Source of the DNA: UBA9676 sp963837105
GTDB lineage: Bacteria; Actinomycetota; Actinomycetes; Streptosporangiales; Streptosporangiaceae
Direction: 5' to 3'
Length of the DNA stretch: 64,000 nucleotides
Assembly: GCA_963837105.1 (NCBI GenBank)
Contig: CAWIMG010000039.1
Coordinates: 62,001-126,000, forward strand
Numbering within the stretch: the stretch's first letter is position 1; the number at the start of each line of letters is the position of its first letter. Of this stretch, positions 32,591-41,140 are shown piece after piece. A program made the position numbers and the translations under genes. The notes below the pieces were generated by a model. It did no database searches. It worked only from the letters and a program-made list of their open reading frames with translations, and had not been told where the DNA came from.

Positions 32591-35368
32591 TTAACGTGCA
32601 GTGCTCGCGGGCCGGTCTGGGCCCAGCCGCGCGCGGCGCCGGTGCCTGGACCGCAGCAGCGCCTTGCGGGTCTCTTCCGCAATGAGAAGCAAGGCTCCGA
32701 AAGCTACGAGCACGAGCCAGTCGATTGCGCTCAGTGGCGCGGTGTTGAACACCGCCTGCAGCGCCGGGACGTAGCTGATACACGAGACGAAGAAGATCCC
32801 GAACAGCCCCGCGAACACGAGCGGCTTATTGGAGAAGACGCCGATGCGCACGATGCTCTGCTCCTCGGTGCGCACGGCGAAGCTGTTGAAGAACTGGCTG
32901 ATGACAATCCCGGCCTGGGTCATGGTTACCGCCTCCCGGTAGATCGGGTTGGCAGTAGTGAACGCGCTGAACGGCAGGTGCGCGCTGTCGATACGCCAGA
33001 AGAACGCGGCGACGACGCCGGCCGACTGGATCGAGCCGAGGAAGCAGAACCGCCGGACCACCGCCCAGTTGAACAGGTGCTCGCCCGGCGGCCGCGGCGG
33101 CTGGGACATCGTGCCTGGCTCGGTCCGCTCGGTACCCAGGGCCAGTGCGGGCATGACATCGGAGCCCAGGTCGATCGCGAGCACCTGCAGCGCGCTGAGC
33201 GGGACCAGCGGGAACCCGACGAGGACCGCAACCAGGATCGGCGCTAGCTCGGCCAGGTTGTGGCTGAACAGGTAGATCAGGAACTTGCGGATGTTCTGGT
33301 AGACGCTCCGGCCGAGTTCCACCGCGGCCGCGATGGAGGCGAACGAGTCATCGAGCAAGATCATGACGGAGGCGGCGCGGGCGACGTCGGTGCCTCCTTC
33401 GCCCATCGACACGCCAATGCTGGCCCGTTTCAGCGCCGGGGCGTCGTTGACGCCGTCGCCGGTCACCGCGACCACTTCCCTGCGGTCTTCCAGCGCGGCG
33501 ACGATGCGCATCTTGTGCTCGGGCTTCGCGCGGGCGAACAGCAACTGCTCGGTCTTCTGCATCTCGTCGGCGATCTCGCCGTCGTCCATCGCGTCGAGAT
33601 CGGGGCCGTTGACAATCTGCACGGCGCCGTCGCCGACGATACCGACCCGCCGGGCGATGGCCTCCGCGGTGAGGCCGTAGTCACCGGTGATCATGTAGAT
33701 GCGAATACCTGCCTGGCGGCACGCGGCGACGGCATCCACCACCTCAGGCCGGGGCGGGTCCGACATGGCCACTAGGCCGAGCAGCGTCAGATCGCGCTCG
33801 GCTTCGGCACCGGATGGCTGACCGGTCGCCAGGTCCCGTCTGGCTACCGCGAGCACGCGCAGCCCACCGGCTGCCATCGCATCATTGGCGCTGGTCACCT
33901 GCTTGCGCAGCGTCTCATCCAGCACCAAGTCCTGGCCAAGCCATCGGACGGCGACGCAGCGTTCCAGCACGGCCTGCGGTGACCCCTTGACGCACGCCTC
34001 ATACGACGCGGCACCGATCCGGTGGATCGTGCTCATCAGCTTGCGGTCGGCATCAAACGGAAAGGCCGCGATCCGTGGCGCACGGGCCTGCTCGGCGGCC
34101 AGATCAACGCCGCCCTTGGCGGCGGCGACCAGGATCGCGCCCTCGGTCGTATCACCCAGCACCCGCCAGCCCAGCCGACGGGCAGGATCAGGCGGCAGCA
34201 GGCGGGCATCACAGCACAGCCCGCCCGCCCGCAGCACAGCGGCAGCGTAGCCCGCCTCCGCAAACCCCCCGTCGGGCGCATAACCCACCCCGGTGACGGC
34301 ATGCTCCCGGCCCGACTCCCACACCACCTGCACCGTCATTTCCGCCTTGGTCAGCGTGCCCGTTTTGTCCGTGCATATGACGGTCGTGGAACCCAGGGCC
34401 TCCACCGCGGTGAGCCGCTTGATCAGAGCGTTGCGGCGGGCCATCCGCCGCACTGCCACCGCCAGCGAAACCGACATCGTCGCCGGCAGCCCCTCCGGCA
34501 CAAGCGCGACCATGACCCCCAGCGCGAACACAAACGACCCAACGACGTCGCTGCTGGCCAGCGCACGGATCGCAAACAGGCCCATCCCCGCCGCGATCGC
34601 GACCGCGGCCACCCGCCGGGCCATTACGGTCACCTCACGCTGCAGCGGGCTTTCCTCGCTTGGCATCTCCGCCGTCAGGCGGTAAATGCGGCCGAACTCG
34701 GTAGCAAGGCCGGTCGCGAATACCACAGCCCGGCCGCTGCCGTTGACCACCGACGTGCCCATGAACACGCAATTGCGCGCATCGGCGGCCTGCGCCTGGG
34801 GCACCGCATCGGAGATCCGCGGAACCGGGCGGCTCTCACCGGTCAGCGCGGCCATCTCCACCAGCAGGTCATGCGCCTCGATCAGCCGGCAATCCGCCGA
34901 GATGGCATCCCCCGCATCCAGTACCACCAGGTCACCCGGAACCAGATCCACGGCAGCGATCTCCGCCAGCTCACCATCCCGGACGACCCGCGCGGTGGCC
35001 GGCACCATCGCCTGCAGCGCCTCAGCCGTCCGCTCCGCCGCATGCTCCTGCGCGAAACCGATCACTGCGTTCAGCAGCACCACACCCAAAATCCCGGCAG
35101 CCAGCACAAGGTCGGCAGAGTCCCTGGGAGAACTGAGCGCGTAGGCGAGGAAAGTGATCCCAGCGGCGACCATCAGCACAACAGCGAACATGTTGGCGAA
35201 CTGCGCCCCGAACTCGGCCAGCACCGGCCGGCGGCGCGCCGTCGGCAGCTGGTTGGCACCCACCTCGGCCCGCCGCGCCGCCACCACATCCGCCGAAAGC
35301 CCCCGGCCGGAGCTCCCAAGCTCGGCCAGCACCCGCTGCTGCTGCAGCGACGGCACCACCACCACCAT
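32591..35368 (-). CDS. Cation-transporting P-type ATPase (P2 type)
   Basis: 925 residues from ATG 35368; an alternative ATG at 35404 adds 12 residues. Counting from the longer start, motifs are TGES (188-191), M4 LVPEGLPATMS (301-311), DKTGTLT with Asp346, and in the C-terminal half GDGVNDAPAL and M6 DLGSDVMPALALG. The PEGLP and DLGSD motifs place it with P2 pumps for Ca2+, Mg2+ or Na+/K+. It differs from the first ATPase (2968-5721), which has PEGLLP. It heads an operon with two TrkA-type proteins. The upstream 90 bp contains copy 2 of the small palindrome. Confidence 0.92.
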   Translation of the reverse strand: MVVVVPSLQQQRVLAELGSSGRGLSADVVAARRAEVGANQLPTARRRPVLAEFGAQFANMFAVVLMVAAGITFLAYALSSPRDSADLVLAAGILGVVLLNAVIGFAQEHAAERTAEALQAMVPATARVVRDGELAEIAAVDLVPGDLVVLDAGDAISADCRLIEAHDLLVEMAALTGESRPVPRISDAVPQAQAADARNCVFMGTSVVNGSGRAVVFATGLATEFGRIYRLTAEMPSEESPLQREVTVMARRVAAVAIAAGMGLFAIRALASSDVVGSFVFALGVMVALVPEGLPATMSVSLAVAVRRMARRNALIKRLTAVEALGSTTVICTDKTGTLTKAEMTVQVVWESGREHAVTGVGYAPDGGFAEAGYAAAVLRAGGLCCDARLLPPDPARRLGWRVLGDTTEGAILVAAAKGGVDLAAEQARAPRIAAFPFDADRKLMSTIHRIGAASYEACVKGSPQAVLERCVAVRWLGQDLVLDETLRKQVTSANDAMAAGGLRVLAVARRDLATGQPSGAEAERDLTLLGLVAMSDPPRPEVVDAVAACRQAGIRIYMITGDYGLTAEAIARRVGIVGDGAVQIVNGPDLDAMDDGEIADEMQKTEQLLFARAKPEHKMRIVAALEDRREVVAVTGDGVNDAPALKRASIGVSMGEGGTDVARAASVMILLDDSFASIAAAVELGRSVYQNIRKFLIYLFSHNLAELAPILVAVLVGFPLVPLSALQVLAIDLGSDVMPALALGTERTEPGTMSQPPRPPGEHLFNWAVVRRFCFLGSIQSAGVVAAFFWRIDSAHLPFSAFTTANPIYREAVTMTQAGIVISQFFNSFAVRTEEQSIVRIGVFSNKPLVFAGLFGIFFVSCISYVPALQAVFNTAPLSAIDWLVLVAFGALLLIAEETRKALLRSRHRRRARLGPDRPASTAR

Positions 35369-35455
35369 CAAATGCTCTCGCACCCGCACCGCAGAAAGCA
35401 CCACCCCCGCCCGCGAAGGGCGTGCCTACCCAGCGCACGCACCGAAAGGGCTGCC

Positions 35456-35500
35456 GCACGCACGCTCCGGCGGCGTGCGCGTTTCTGTTCAGGGTCGTCC
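35456..35500. repeat. Small palindromic repeat, copy 2
   Basis: GCACGC-TCCGGCG-GCGTGC at 35460-35478 followed by GTTCAGGGTCGTCC repeats the core and right flank of copy 1 at 30395-30435. The left outer arm is not conserved. It lies about 90 bp upstream of the P-type ATPase start. Confidence 0.55.
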
Positions 35501-35648
35501 GCGATGGCCGTGACCAGGCACGACATCTGCGGCTGAGCCCGGCGATGGGACCGCATGCGGCTCGTAACTGAGACCACCAAATGAGACCGGGGGAGCACGA
35601 CGCGCCCGTATATCGGCTGCCAGGACCGGTATTCTTGCAGGTCAACAG

Positions 35649-35735
35649 CGGTGGAGGTGGGATTTGAACCCACGGAAGGGTTGCCCCTTCACACGCTTTC
35701 GAGGCGTGCGCCCTCGGCCACTAGGCGACTCCACC
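35649..35735 (-). tRNA. tRNA-Ser(CGA), intact
   Basis: On the reverse strand the acceptor arm GGTGGAG pairs with CTCCACC, the D arm contains GCCTAGTGGCCGAGGGC, the anticodon loop is CTCGAAA (anticodon CGA), and a long variable arm (AAGGGGCAACCCTTC) and T arm (GTGGGTTCAAATCCCAC) mark a class II serine tRNA of 87 nt. CCA is not encoded. Two TGAGACC motifs lie 3' of it at 35569 and 35582, mirrored beside relic 1 at 18571. The tadA stop codon lies inside its 5' part. Confidence 0.93.
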
Positions 35736-36323
35736 GCCGTCGAGCCTACCGGACCTGCGCCGGGCGAAGAAGCCGCGCAGCAGCGCCGCTGACTCCTCCG
35801 CCAGCACGCCACCGATCACTTCCGCACGGTGGTTGAGCCGGCGGTCGCGCGGGATGTCCCACAGCGAGCCGGCCGCCCCCGCCTTCGGGTCAGCGGCACC
35901 GTAGACGACCCGGCCGATCCGGGCCGCGACCACGGCCCCGGCGCACATCGGGCACGGCTCCAGGGTGACGACGAGGGTGCACTCCTCCAGCCGCCAGGAT
36001 CCGAGAGCACGCGCGGCCGCCCGGATGGCGAGGATTTCCGCGTGCGCGGTCGGGTCGGCGTCGCGCTCCCGCTGGTTGTGCGCACGGGCGAGCACGTCAC
36101 CGCCGGGGCTGAGGACCACCGCGCCGACCGGCACCTCGGACCGCGGCAGCCCGGGGTCCCGGCCCGGATCGGCTGGGTCATCGCCGCCTGGCTGCCGGTG
36201 GTCATCGGCCGCGGCCGCTTCGGCCGCCTCCGCCAGCGCCAGCCGCATGGCGGATAGGTAGCCCGCACCGGCGCCGCCGGTGCTGTCCCCGCCGCTCTCG
36301 CTGGTGCCGCGCCTGGTGCCCAC
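35721..36323 (-). CDS. tadA: tRNA-specific adenosine deaminase
   Basis: 200 residues from a GTG at 36323; ATG at 36248 (MRLALAEAAEAA) is a plausible alternative closer to the family norm. The zinc site is clear: HAE (His94, Glu96) and PCPMC (Cys124, Cys127), with VPVGAVVL before it. It converts A34 to inosine in tRNA-Arg(ACG). An unusual 20-residue Asp/Pro/Gly-rich insertion (about 41-62) separates helix 1 from strand 1. The gene follows its partner protein by 11 bp, and its TAG stop lies inside the tRNA-Ser(CGA) gene, overlapping it by 15 bp. Confidence 0.92.
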   Translation of the reverse strand: MGTRRGTSESGGDSTGGAGAGYLSAMRLALAEAAEAAAADDHRQPGGDDPADPGRDPGLPRSEVPVGAVVLSPGGDVLARAHNQRERDADPTAHAEILAIRAAARALGSWRLEECTLVVTLEPCPMCAGAVVAARIGRVVYGAADPKAGAAGSLWDIPRDRRLNHRAEVIGGVLAEESAALLRGFFARRRSGRLDGGGVA

Positions 36324-36334
36324 GCCTGCGGAGG

Positions 36335-36832
36335 CTACCGCCCGATGGCGGCGTCCAGGGCACGCTCCAGTGCGTGGCCGAACCCGAGTTTGCGGGCGAT
36401 GATGGCCAGTGCCTCGTCGGGGAACAGGTCGAGGTCACCCGCGAGCATGCCCAGATCCATCTCGTCGATCCCGAGGTCGGCGAAGATGGACAGATCACCG
36501 GCGGGCAGCACCTGGTCGAGTTCGTCGTCGTCCTCGGGCAGGTCGATTTCCAGGTAGTCCATCACCTGCCGGGCCAGCGGCCAGTCCAGCGCCGCGGTCA
36601 GGTCGGACAGGAACACCGACACCTGGCCGCCGACGACACGCAGCGCCACGAAGAAGTCGTCTCCCACGGCTGCCAGCCCGAACGTGCCGCCGATGCTGGG
36701 CTGCTGCCGCAGTGCCTGGATCAGCCCGGCCAGGTCCCCGGTGAGCGCCTGCGGCAGGACCTCCGCCTCCCAGGCGTCATCCTCTTCCCGGTACACCACG
36801 ACAGCGACATCGTCGCTGCCCATATCCGTCAT
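36335..36832 (-). CDS. tRNA adenosine deaminase-associated protein
   Basis: About 165 residues, with ATG at 36832 spaced best from a GGAG site. Sequence: VAVVVYREEDDAWEAEVLPQ, GGTFGLAAVGDDFFVALRVV, VSVFLSDLTAALDWPLARQV, then an acidic stretch DLPEDDDELDQVLPAGDLS and a C-terminal helix LGFGHALERALDAAIGR. This matches the actinobacterial family named for its constant position beside tadA. Its biochemical role is unknown. The 320-bp region upstream (36839-37161) contains no gene that I can support. Confidence 0.85.
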   Translation of the reverse strand: MTDMGSDDVAVVVYREEDDAWEAEVLPQALTGDLAGLIQALRQQPSIGGTFGLAAVGDDFFVALRVVGGQVSVFLSDLTAALDWPLARQVMDYLEIDLPEDDDELDQVLPAGDLSIFADLGIDEMDLGMLAGDLDLFPDEALAIIARKLGFGHALERALDAAIGR

Positions 36833-37161
36833 CATCACTCCATTGCTGGTGCCGCCAGGAAGGACGCCCAGGAAGGAATGGTGTCAGATCGGCGGTGCCC
36901 TGTCCTGCCAAACCGCGGTCGGCCGCGCTGACCTGGCGGCGGAACGTCATCGGGTACCGCCGCACCGTAACCATGCATGGTGATCAATCTGACGCTCCGT
37001 AGCGATGGCCCAGCTGCGATTTAGCCCGGCGACCGGCGCGGTACGGCGACCCCAACCGGGCGGCGAGGTAGCTTGACATGGCTGGTCACGGCCATTGGTC
37101 GGGCAATCACTGTGAGCTAAGCTGGGCTAACGACCGGCACACGGGCTTCCGGGAGCTGATC

Positions 37162-37317
37162 ATGAATGCAAAGAAGATCGCCGGCTGGGCGGTCGTCATC
37201 TTTCTTGCCTGGTACCTGATCACAAACCCGACCGGGGCTGCCCACGCGACCACCAACCTGCTGGATGCCCTCAAGGGAGTCGGGAACTCCGTGGCCACGT
37301 TCTTCAACTCGCTGTGA
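37162..37317 (+). CDS. Small single-span membrane protein
   Basis: 51 residues starting MNAKKIAGWAVVIFLAWYLI, with a GGGAG site upstream. One hydrophobic helix (about 7-21) is followed by a short polar, amphipathic tail (TTNLLDALKGVGNSVATFFN). Small proteins of this type often precede PH-domain genes in actinobacteria; the PH-domain gene begins 18 bp after its stop. Function unknown. Confidence 0.75.
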   Translation: MNAKKIAGWAVVIFLAWYLITNPTGAAHATTNLLDALKGVGNSVATFFNSL

Positions 37318-37335
37318 CCAGCTAGGCGCTGGGAC

Positions 37336-37863
37336 ATGCGGCTGATAGCGCCGAGTGGGTCGCCCCCGGCGGAAGTCAACAAGTACCTGCTGCCGCACGA
37401 GCAGCAGGTGATCACCGTCCGGCGGCATCCAGCGGTGCTGATGGGGCCGGCGTTCCTCACGCTCGGCGGCCTGATCGTCGCGGTGGTGCTCAGCGACACC
37501 CTGCTGAAGGGCCAGCTGATGCTGGTGTACCTGGTCTGGATCGGCTGGGCGGTCCTGCTGGCACGGCTGGTCTGGAAGACACTGGGCTGGGCGGTCAACT
37601 ACTTCGTGGTCACCTCCCAGCGGATGATCCTGACTTCGGGTGTGCTCACCCGGAAGGTGGCGATGATGCCGCTGGTCAAGGTCACCGACATGAGCTTCCA
37701 GCGCTCCTTCTGGGGCCGCATGCTCGGGTATGGTGATTTCATCCTGGAATCGGCCGGCCAGGACCAGGCGCTGCGGACCGTAGACCATATTCCGTATCCT
37801 GAGCAGCTGTACCTTGAGGTCTGTAACCTGATCTTTCCGAGCAGAGATGCTGCTGAGGACTGA
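37336..37863 (+). CDS. PH-domain membrane protein (bPH2 / DUF304)
   Basis: 175 residues: LPHEQQVITVRRHPAVLMGP, then two membrane helices (AFLTLGGLIVAVVLS and LVYLVWIGWAVLLARL), then the bacterial PH domain (NYFVVTSQRMILTSGVLTRK, VAMMPLVKVTDMSFQRSFWG, GYGDFILESAGQDQALRTVD). The domain is predicted cytoplasmic. Such proteins are linked to the cell envelope but their ligand is unknown. It is likely co-transcribed with the small membrane protein. Confidence 0.87.
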   Translation: MRLIAPSGSPPAEVNKYLLPHEQQVITVRRHPAVLMGPAFLTLGGLIVAVVLSDTLLKGQLMLVYLVWIGWAVLLARLVWKTLGWAVNYFVVTSQRMILTSGVLTRKVAMMPLVKVTDMSFQRSFWGRMLGYGDFILESAGQDQALRTVDHIPYPEQLYLEVCNLIFPSRDAAED

Positions 37864-37953
37864 CCTGGCAGGCCAGCCGTAAGCTCCCTTCCCCGGGGTT
37901 CGTGCGGCCGGACGATCACAGCAGAGCGTCCGGCCGCATGAGCCTGCCCGCGG

Positions 37954-38793
37954 TCAGAAGGTGACCAGCGCGACGCCCGCGGCCGCCAGCACCAGCCCGG
38001 CCCGCTGCACCCCGCGCATCCGCTCGCCGAGGACGACCCGGGCGAGCAGCACCGTGATCCCGGGATAGAGCGAAGTGATCACGACCGCCATCCCGAACAG
38101 CCCGGCCCGGGCGGCCAGCAGGTAGCTGACGTTCGCGGCCGCATCCAGCACGCCGGAACCGGTCGCGGCCAGCAGGATCCGCCAGCCTGCCGCCCGCCCG
38201 GGCGGGGCGGTGCCGAGCCAGGCGGCCGCGGCCAGGACGGTCACGGTGCCGGCCACCCGCGCCGCAGCCACCGGCCACAGCACGCTGGCCGCGCCCGCGT
38301 TCCGGAGAAAGAGAAAGAACATTCCAAACGCGATGCCGCCCACTATGCCGAATCCCAGCCCGCGGGCCGGCCGCTGGCTGGTCTCACGCTGGCGCGGCTG
38401 CTCCATGCTGACCAGGCCGATGGCAGCCAGGCAGAGCAGTGCGCCGGCGTAGACGGCCGGGCTCGCCCGCTCACCGCCGGCGAGCGCCACCCCGACCGGC
38501 AGCAGGGTCAACACCAGCGCGGCCACGGGGGCGACCACGCTCATCGGCCCGGCGGCCAGGCCCGCGTAGAAGGCGAGCAGGCCGACCCCGCCGGCCGCGC
38601 CGGCCGCGAGTGCCCAGCCCAGGCCGGTGACCTGGAACGGGGCGCCGGAGATGAGCGCGGCGGTGATCATCACCACCGCGCCGGCGGGGGCGGAGAGCAG
38701 GAGCACCGATGCCGCCCTGGCCTGCCGGGACGCGAGCCCGCCGAGGAAGTCCGCGCTGCCGTACAGCGCGGCGGCGAACAGCGCGAAGGCCAT
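37954..38793 (-). CDS. EamA/DMT-superfamily transporter
   Basis: 279 residues with about ten membrane helices in two EamA repeats (first about 2-130, second about 150-279: GFGIVGGIAFGMFFLFL, AAGWRILLAATGSGVLDAAA, VVITSLYPGITVLLARVVLG). Members export amino acids, nucleosides or drugs. It is divergent from the XRE-cupin regulator across a 157-bp gap containing a long inverted repeat, so the regulator probably controls it. Confidence 0.87.
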   Translation of the reverse strand: MAFALFAAALYGSADFLGGLASRQARAASVLLLSAPAGAVVMITAALISGAPFQVTGLGWALAAGAAGGVGLLAFYAGLAAGPMSVVAPVAALVLTLLPVGVALAGGERASPAVYAGALLCLAAIGLVSMEQPRQRETSQRPARGLGFGIVGGIAFGMFFLFLRNAGAASVLWPVAAARVAGTVTVLAAAAWLGTAPPGRAAGWRILLAATGSGVLDAAANVSYLLAARAGLFGMAVVITSLYPGITVLLARVVLGERMRGVQRAGLVLAAAGVALVTF

Positions 38794-38890
38794 GACCACT
38801 GCCGTCTCCCAGCCCTTGTCCCGCGGCTCGCGTGCGGCCGCGCCGCGCCGGTTCCGGCGGCCGCCACGCGCCAGACGTTCCGCATCCTCG

Positions 38891-38926
38891 GTCGGAATAG
38901 TATAACTTTTAGTTCAATATACCGAC
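38891..38926. promoter_or_regulatory. Long inverted repeat between eamA-like and XRE-cupin genes
   Basis: The site is bounded by GTCGG (38891) and CCGAC (ends 38926), with an AACT-TTT-AGTT centre at 38904-38914 and further partial symmetry between. It is the only AT-rich stretch in the gap, so it likely overlaps the promoter. A dimeric HTH protein encoded 25 bp away is the natural candidate to bind it. Confidence 0.55.
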
Positions 38927-38950
38927 CGACGTGATGGCGGGACTTGATCC

Positions 38951-39523
38951 ATGGCTGCGACTGACCTCGCCAGCGCGCTGGCGCACACATTGCAGGCCCT
39001 GCGTGCCGAACGCGGCTGGTCGCTCGACTATCTCGCGGCCCGGGCCAGGGTGAGCAAGGGCGTGCTGGTGGCGCTGGAACAGGCCCGGTCAAACCCGAAC
39101 CTGGCCACACTGGCCCGGATCGCCGACGCCTTCGGCGTGCCGGTCACCTATCTGGTGGAGGTGCCGTCCGAGCCCCAGGTCCGGGTGACCGGCCCGGAGC
39201 AGGCGCGGACCCTCTGGCAGGGACCAGCCGGCGGGACCGGGACGATCATCGCCGCCACCGAGCCGCCCTGGGCGGCCGAATTGTGGCAGTGGGTGCTCAT
39301 GCCCGGCGAGACGTCCGGCGGCGACCCGCACGCCCCCGCGGCACGGGAGATGGCCTGGGTGAAAGCGGGCACGCTGACCCTGACCGTGGACGGCACCCGG
39401 TACCAGGCCGGGGCGGGCGAGTGCGCCCGGTTCCCGGCCAGCCTGCCGCACTCGTACGCGAACGAGGGCACGGAGCCGGCTGAGTTCACGATGATCGTCG
39501 TCGTGCCGCCGGCCCAGCCCTGA
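38951..39523 (+). CDS. XRE-family regulator with C-terminal cupin domain
   Basis: 190 residues. An HTH_3 domain (about 6-68: LQALRAERGWSLDYLAARAR, VSKGVLVALEQARSNPNLAT, LARIADAFGVPVTYL) is followed by a cupin (about 95-185: MPGETSGGDPH, EMAWVKAGTLTLTVDGTRYQ, GECARFPASLPHSYANEGTE). Such regulators sense small molecules, often amino acids or amines, and repress a transporter gene. Divergent from the EamA gene. Confidence 0.9.
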   Translation: MAATDLASALAHTLQALRAERGWSLDYLAARARVSKGVLVALEQARSNPNLATLARIADAFGVPVTYLVEVPSEPQVRVTGPEQARTLWQGPAGGTGTIIAATEPPWAAELWQWVLMPGETSGGDPHAPAAREMAWVKAGTLTLTVDGTRYQAGAGECARFPASLPHSYANEGTEPAEFTMIVVVPPAQP

Positions 39524-39580
39524 CCGAACTGGCCGCTGCCCGCCTGCCTGCCCCCGGACCGCTGCCGCGGATTCTGCGGG

Positions 39581-39874
39581 TTACGGCTCGGTGATGAGGC
39601 GGGCGAGTTCGGCCCGCTGCTCCGGGGTGAGGTTGCGGCGCAGCAGGCGGGCGGAGTGCGCGAGGTCGTTCCCGTAGAAGATCTCCTGGAATTCGGACAT
39701 GGTCTGCTCCATGGCCGTCATCTGCGCGTCCGCGGCGTTGCCCAGCGCCAGCAGGCTGGTGAGCGCTTCCTCTTCGCCCTCAGCCGGCACCGCGGCCCCG
39801 GCCGGGGCGTCGCCGGCATTCCCGGTTCCGGTGGCCGGGTGCTCAGATACCGTTTCCGGCTGGTCTGTGGTCAT
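39581..39874 (-). CDS. Hypothetical acidic helical protein
   Basis: 97 residues. The first 35 are acidic and Ala/Pro/Gly-rich and likely disordered. The rest is helical (EALTSLLALGNAADAQMTAM, EQTMSEFQEIFYGNDLAHSA, RLLRRNLTPEQRAELARLIT). I do not recognise a family. It stands alone between the cupin regulator and kbl. Confidence 0.6.
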   Translation of the reverse strand: MTTDQPETVSEHPATGTGNAGDAPAGAAVPAEGEEEALTSLLALGNAADAQMTAMEQTMSEFQEIFYGNDLAHSARLLRRNLTPEQRAELARLITEP

Positions 39875-39934
39875 GTGTCCATGGTGGCCCAGCCAGGCCG
39901 GTGCCGTGCGGTGCTCGGCAAATCCGGTCCGCGG

Positions 39935-41116
39935 TCAGCTCATCCCGGCCTGGACGGCAGCAAAGGCTGCGGCCGCCAGCTCGAGGTCCTCGTGGCTGTG
40001 CGCGGCGGATATCTGTGTCCTGATCCGCGCCTTGCCGAGCGGGACCACCGGGTAGCTGAAGCCGATCACATAGACACCCTTGGCCAGCAGCAGGTCGGCC
40101 ATCTGGGTGGCGCGCGCGGCGTCGCCGATCATCACCGGGACGATCGGGTGGTCACCGGGCAGGATGTCAAAGCCCAGGCCGGTCATGCGCTGGCGGAACC
40201 AGGCCGTGTTCTCGCGCAGGCGGGCCCGCAGGTCATCGCTGCTCTCCAGCAGATCCAGGACCTTCAGCGAGGCACCCGCCACCGCCGGCGCGACCGAATT
40301 GGAGAACAGGTACGGCCGGGACCGCTGGCGGAGCAGGTCAATGATCTCCCTGCGGCCGCTGGTGTAGCCGCCGCTGGCCCCGCCCAGCGCCTTGCCCAGG
40401 GTCCCGGTCACGATGTCCACCCGGTCACTGACACCATGCAGTTCAGGTGTGCCACGGCCGCGGGCGCCGACGAACCCCACCGCGTGCGAGTCATCGACCA
40501 TGACCATCGCCTGGTAGCGGTCGGCGAGATCGCAAATCTCGGCGAGCGGCGCGACATAGCCATCCATGGAGAACACACCGTCGGTGGCGATCAGCCGGCG
40601 CCTGGCGCCGGCGCTGGCCTTGAGCTGGGCTTCCAGGTCGGCCATGTCACGGTTGCGGTACCGCAGCCGCCTGGCCTTGCTGAGCCTGATCCCGTCGATG
40701 ATCGACGCATGGTTCAGCTCGTCGCTGATGACGGCGTCCTGCTCGCCGAGCACCGTCTCGAACAGGCCGCCGTTGGCGTCGAAGCAGGAGGAGTACAAGA
40801 TGGTGTCCTGCGTGCCGAGGAAGGCCGAGATGCGCCGCTCAAGCTGCTTGTGCACGTCCTGGGTGCCGCAGATGAACCGGACGCTCGCCAGGCCGTACCC
40901 CCAGCGGTCCAGGGCGTCCTTGGCGGCCGCCACGATGCGCGGGTCGTCGGCCAGGCCCAGGTAGTTGTTCGCGCAGAGGTTGAGCACCTGTTTGCCGTCG
41001 GCGACCCGGATGCCCGGCCCTTGCGGGCTGGCGATGACACGCTCGGCCTTGAACAGGCCTGCCGCGCGGATCTCGGCAAGCTCGCCACTGATCTCCTGCT
41101 GAACGCTGGTAAACAA
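39935..41116 (-). CDS. kbl: Glycine C-acetyltransferase (2-amino-3-ketobutyrate CoA ligase)
   Basis: 393 residues of the alpha-oxoamine synthase family: NYLGLADDPR, GTQDVHKQLERRISAFLGTQ, LNHASIIDGIRLS, VDDSHAVGFVGARGRGT and the PLP-binding Lys242 in TGTLGKALGG. It converts 2-amino-3-ketobutyrate and CoA to glycine and acetyl-CoA. The gene follows tdh by 24 bp on the same strand, forming the two-step threonine degradation operon. Confidence 0.95.
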   Translation of the reverse strand: MFTSVQQEISGELAEIRAAGLFKAERVIASPQGPGIRVADGKQVLNLCANNYLGLADDPRIVAAAKDALDRWGYGLASVRFICGTQDVHKQLERRISAFLGTQDTILYSSCFDANGGLFETVLGEQDAVISDELNHASIIDGIRLSKARRLRYRNRDMADLEAQLKASAGARRRLIATDGVFSMDGYVAPLAEICDLADRYQAMVMVDDSHAVGFVGARGRGTPELHGVSDRVDIVTGTLGKALGGASGGYTSGRREIIDLLRQRSRPYLFSNSVAPAVAGASLKVLDLLESSDDLRARLRENTAWFRQRMTGLGFDILPGDHPIVPVMIGDAARATQMADLLLAKGVYVIGFSYPVVPLGKARIRTQISAAHSHEDLELAAAAFAAVQAGMS

Positions 41117-41140
41117 CTCCCGGACCCCTCACGATCGTCG

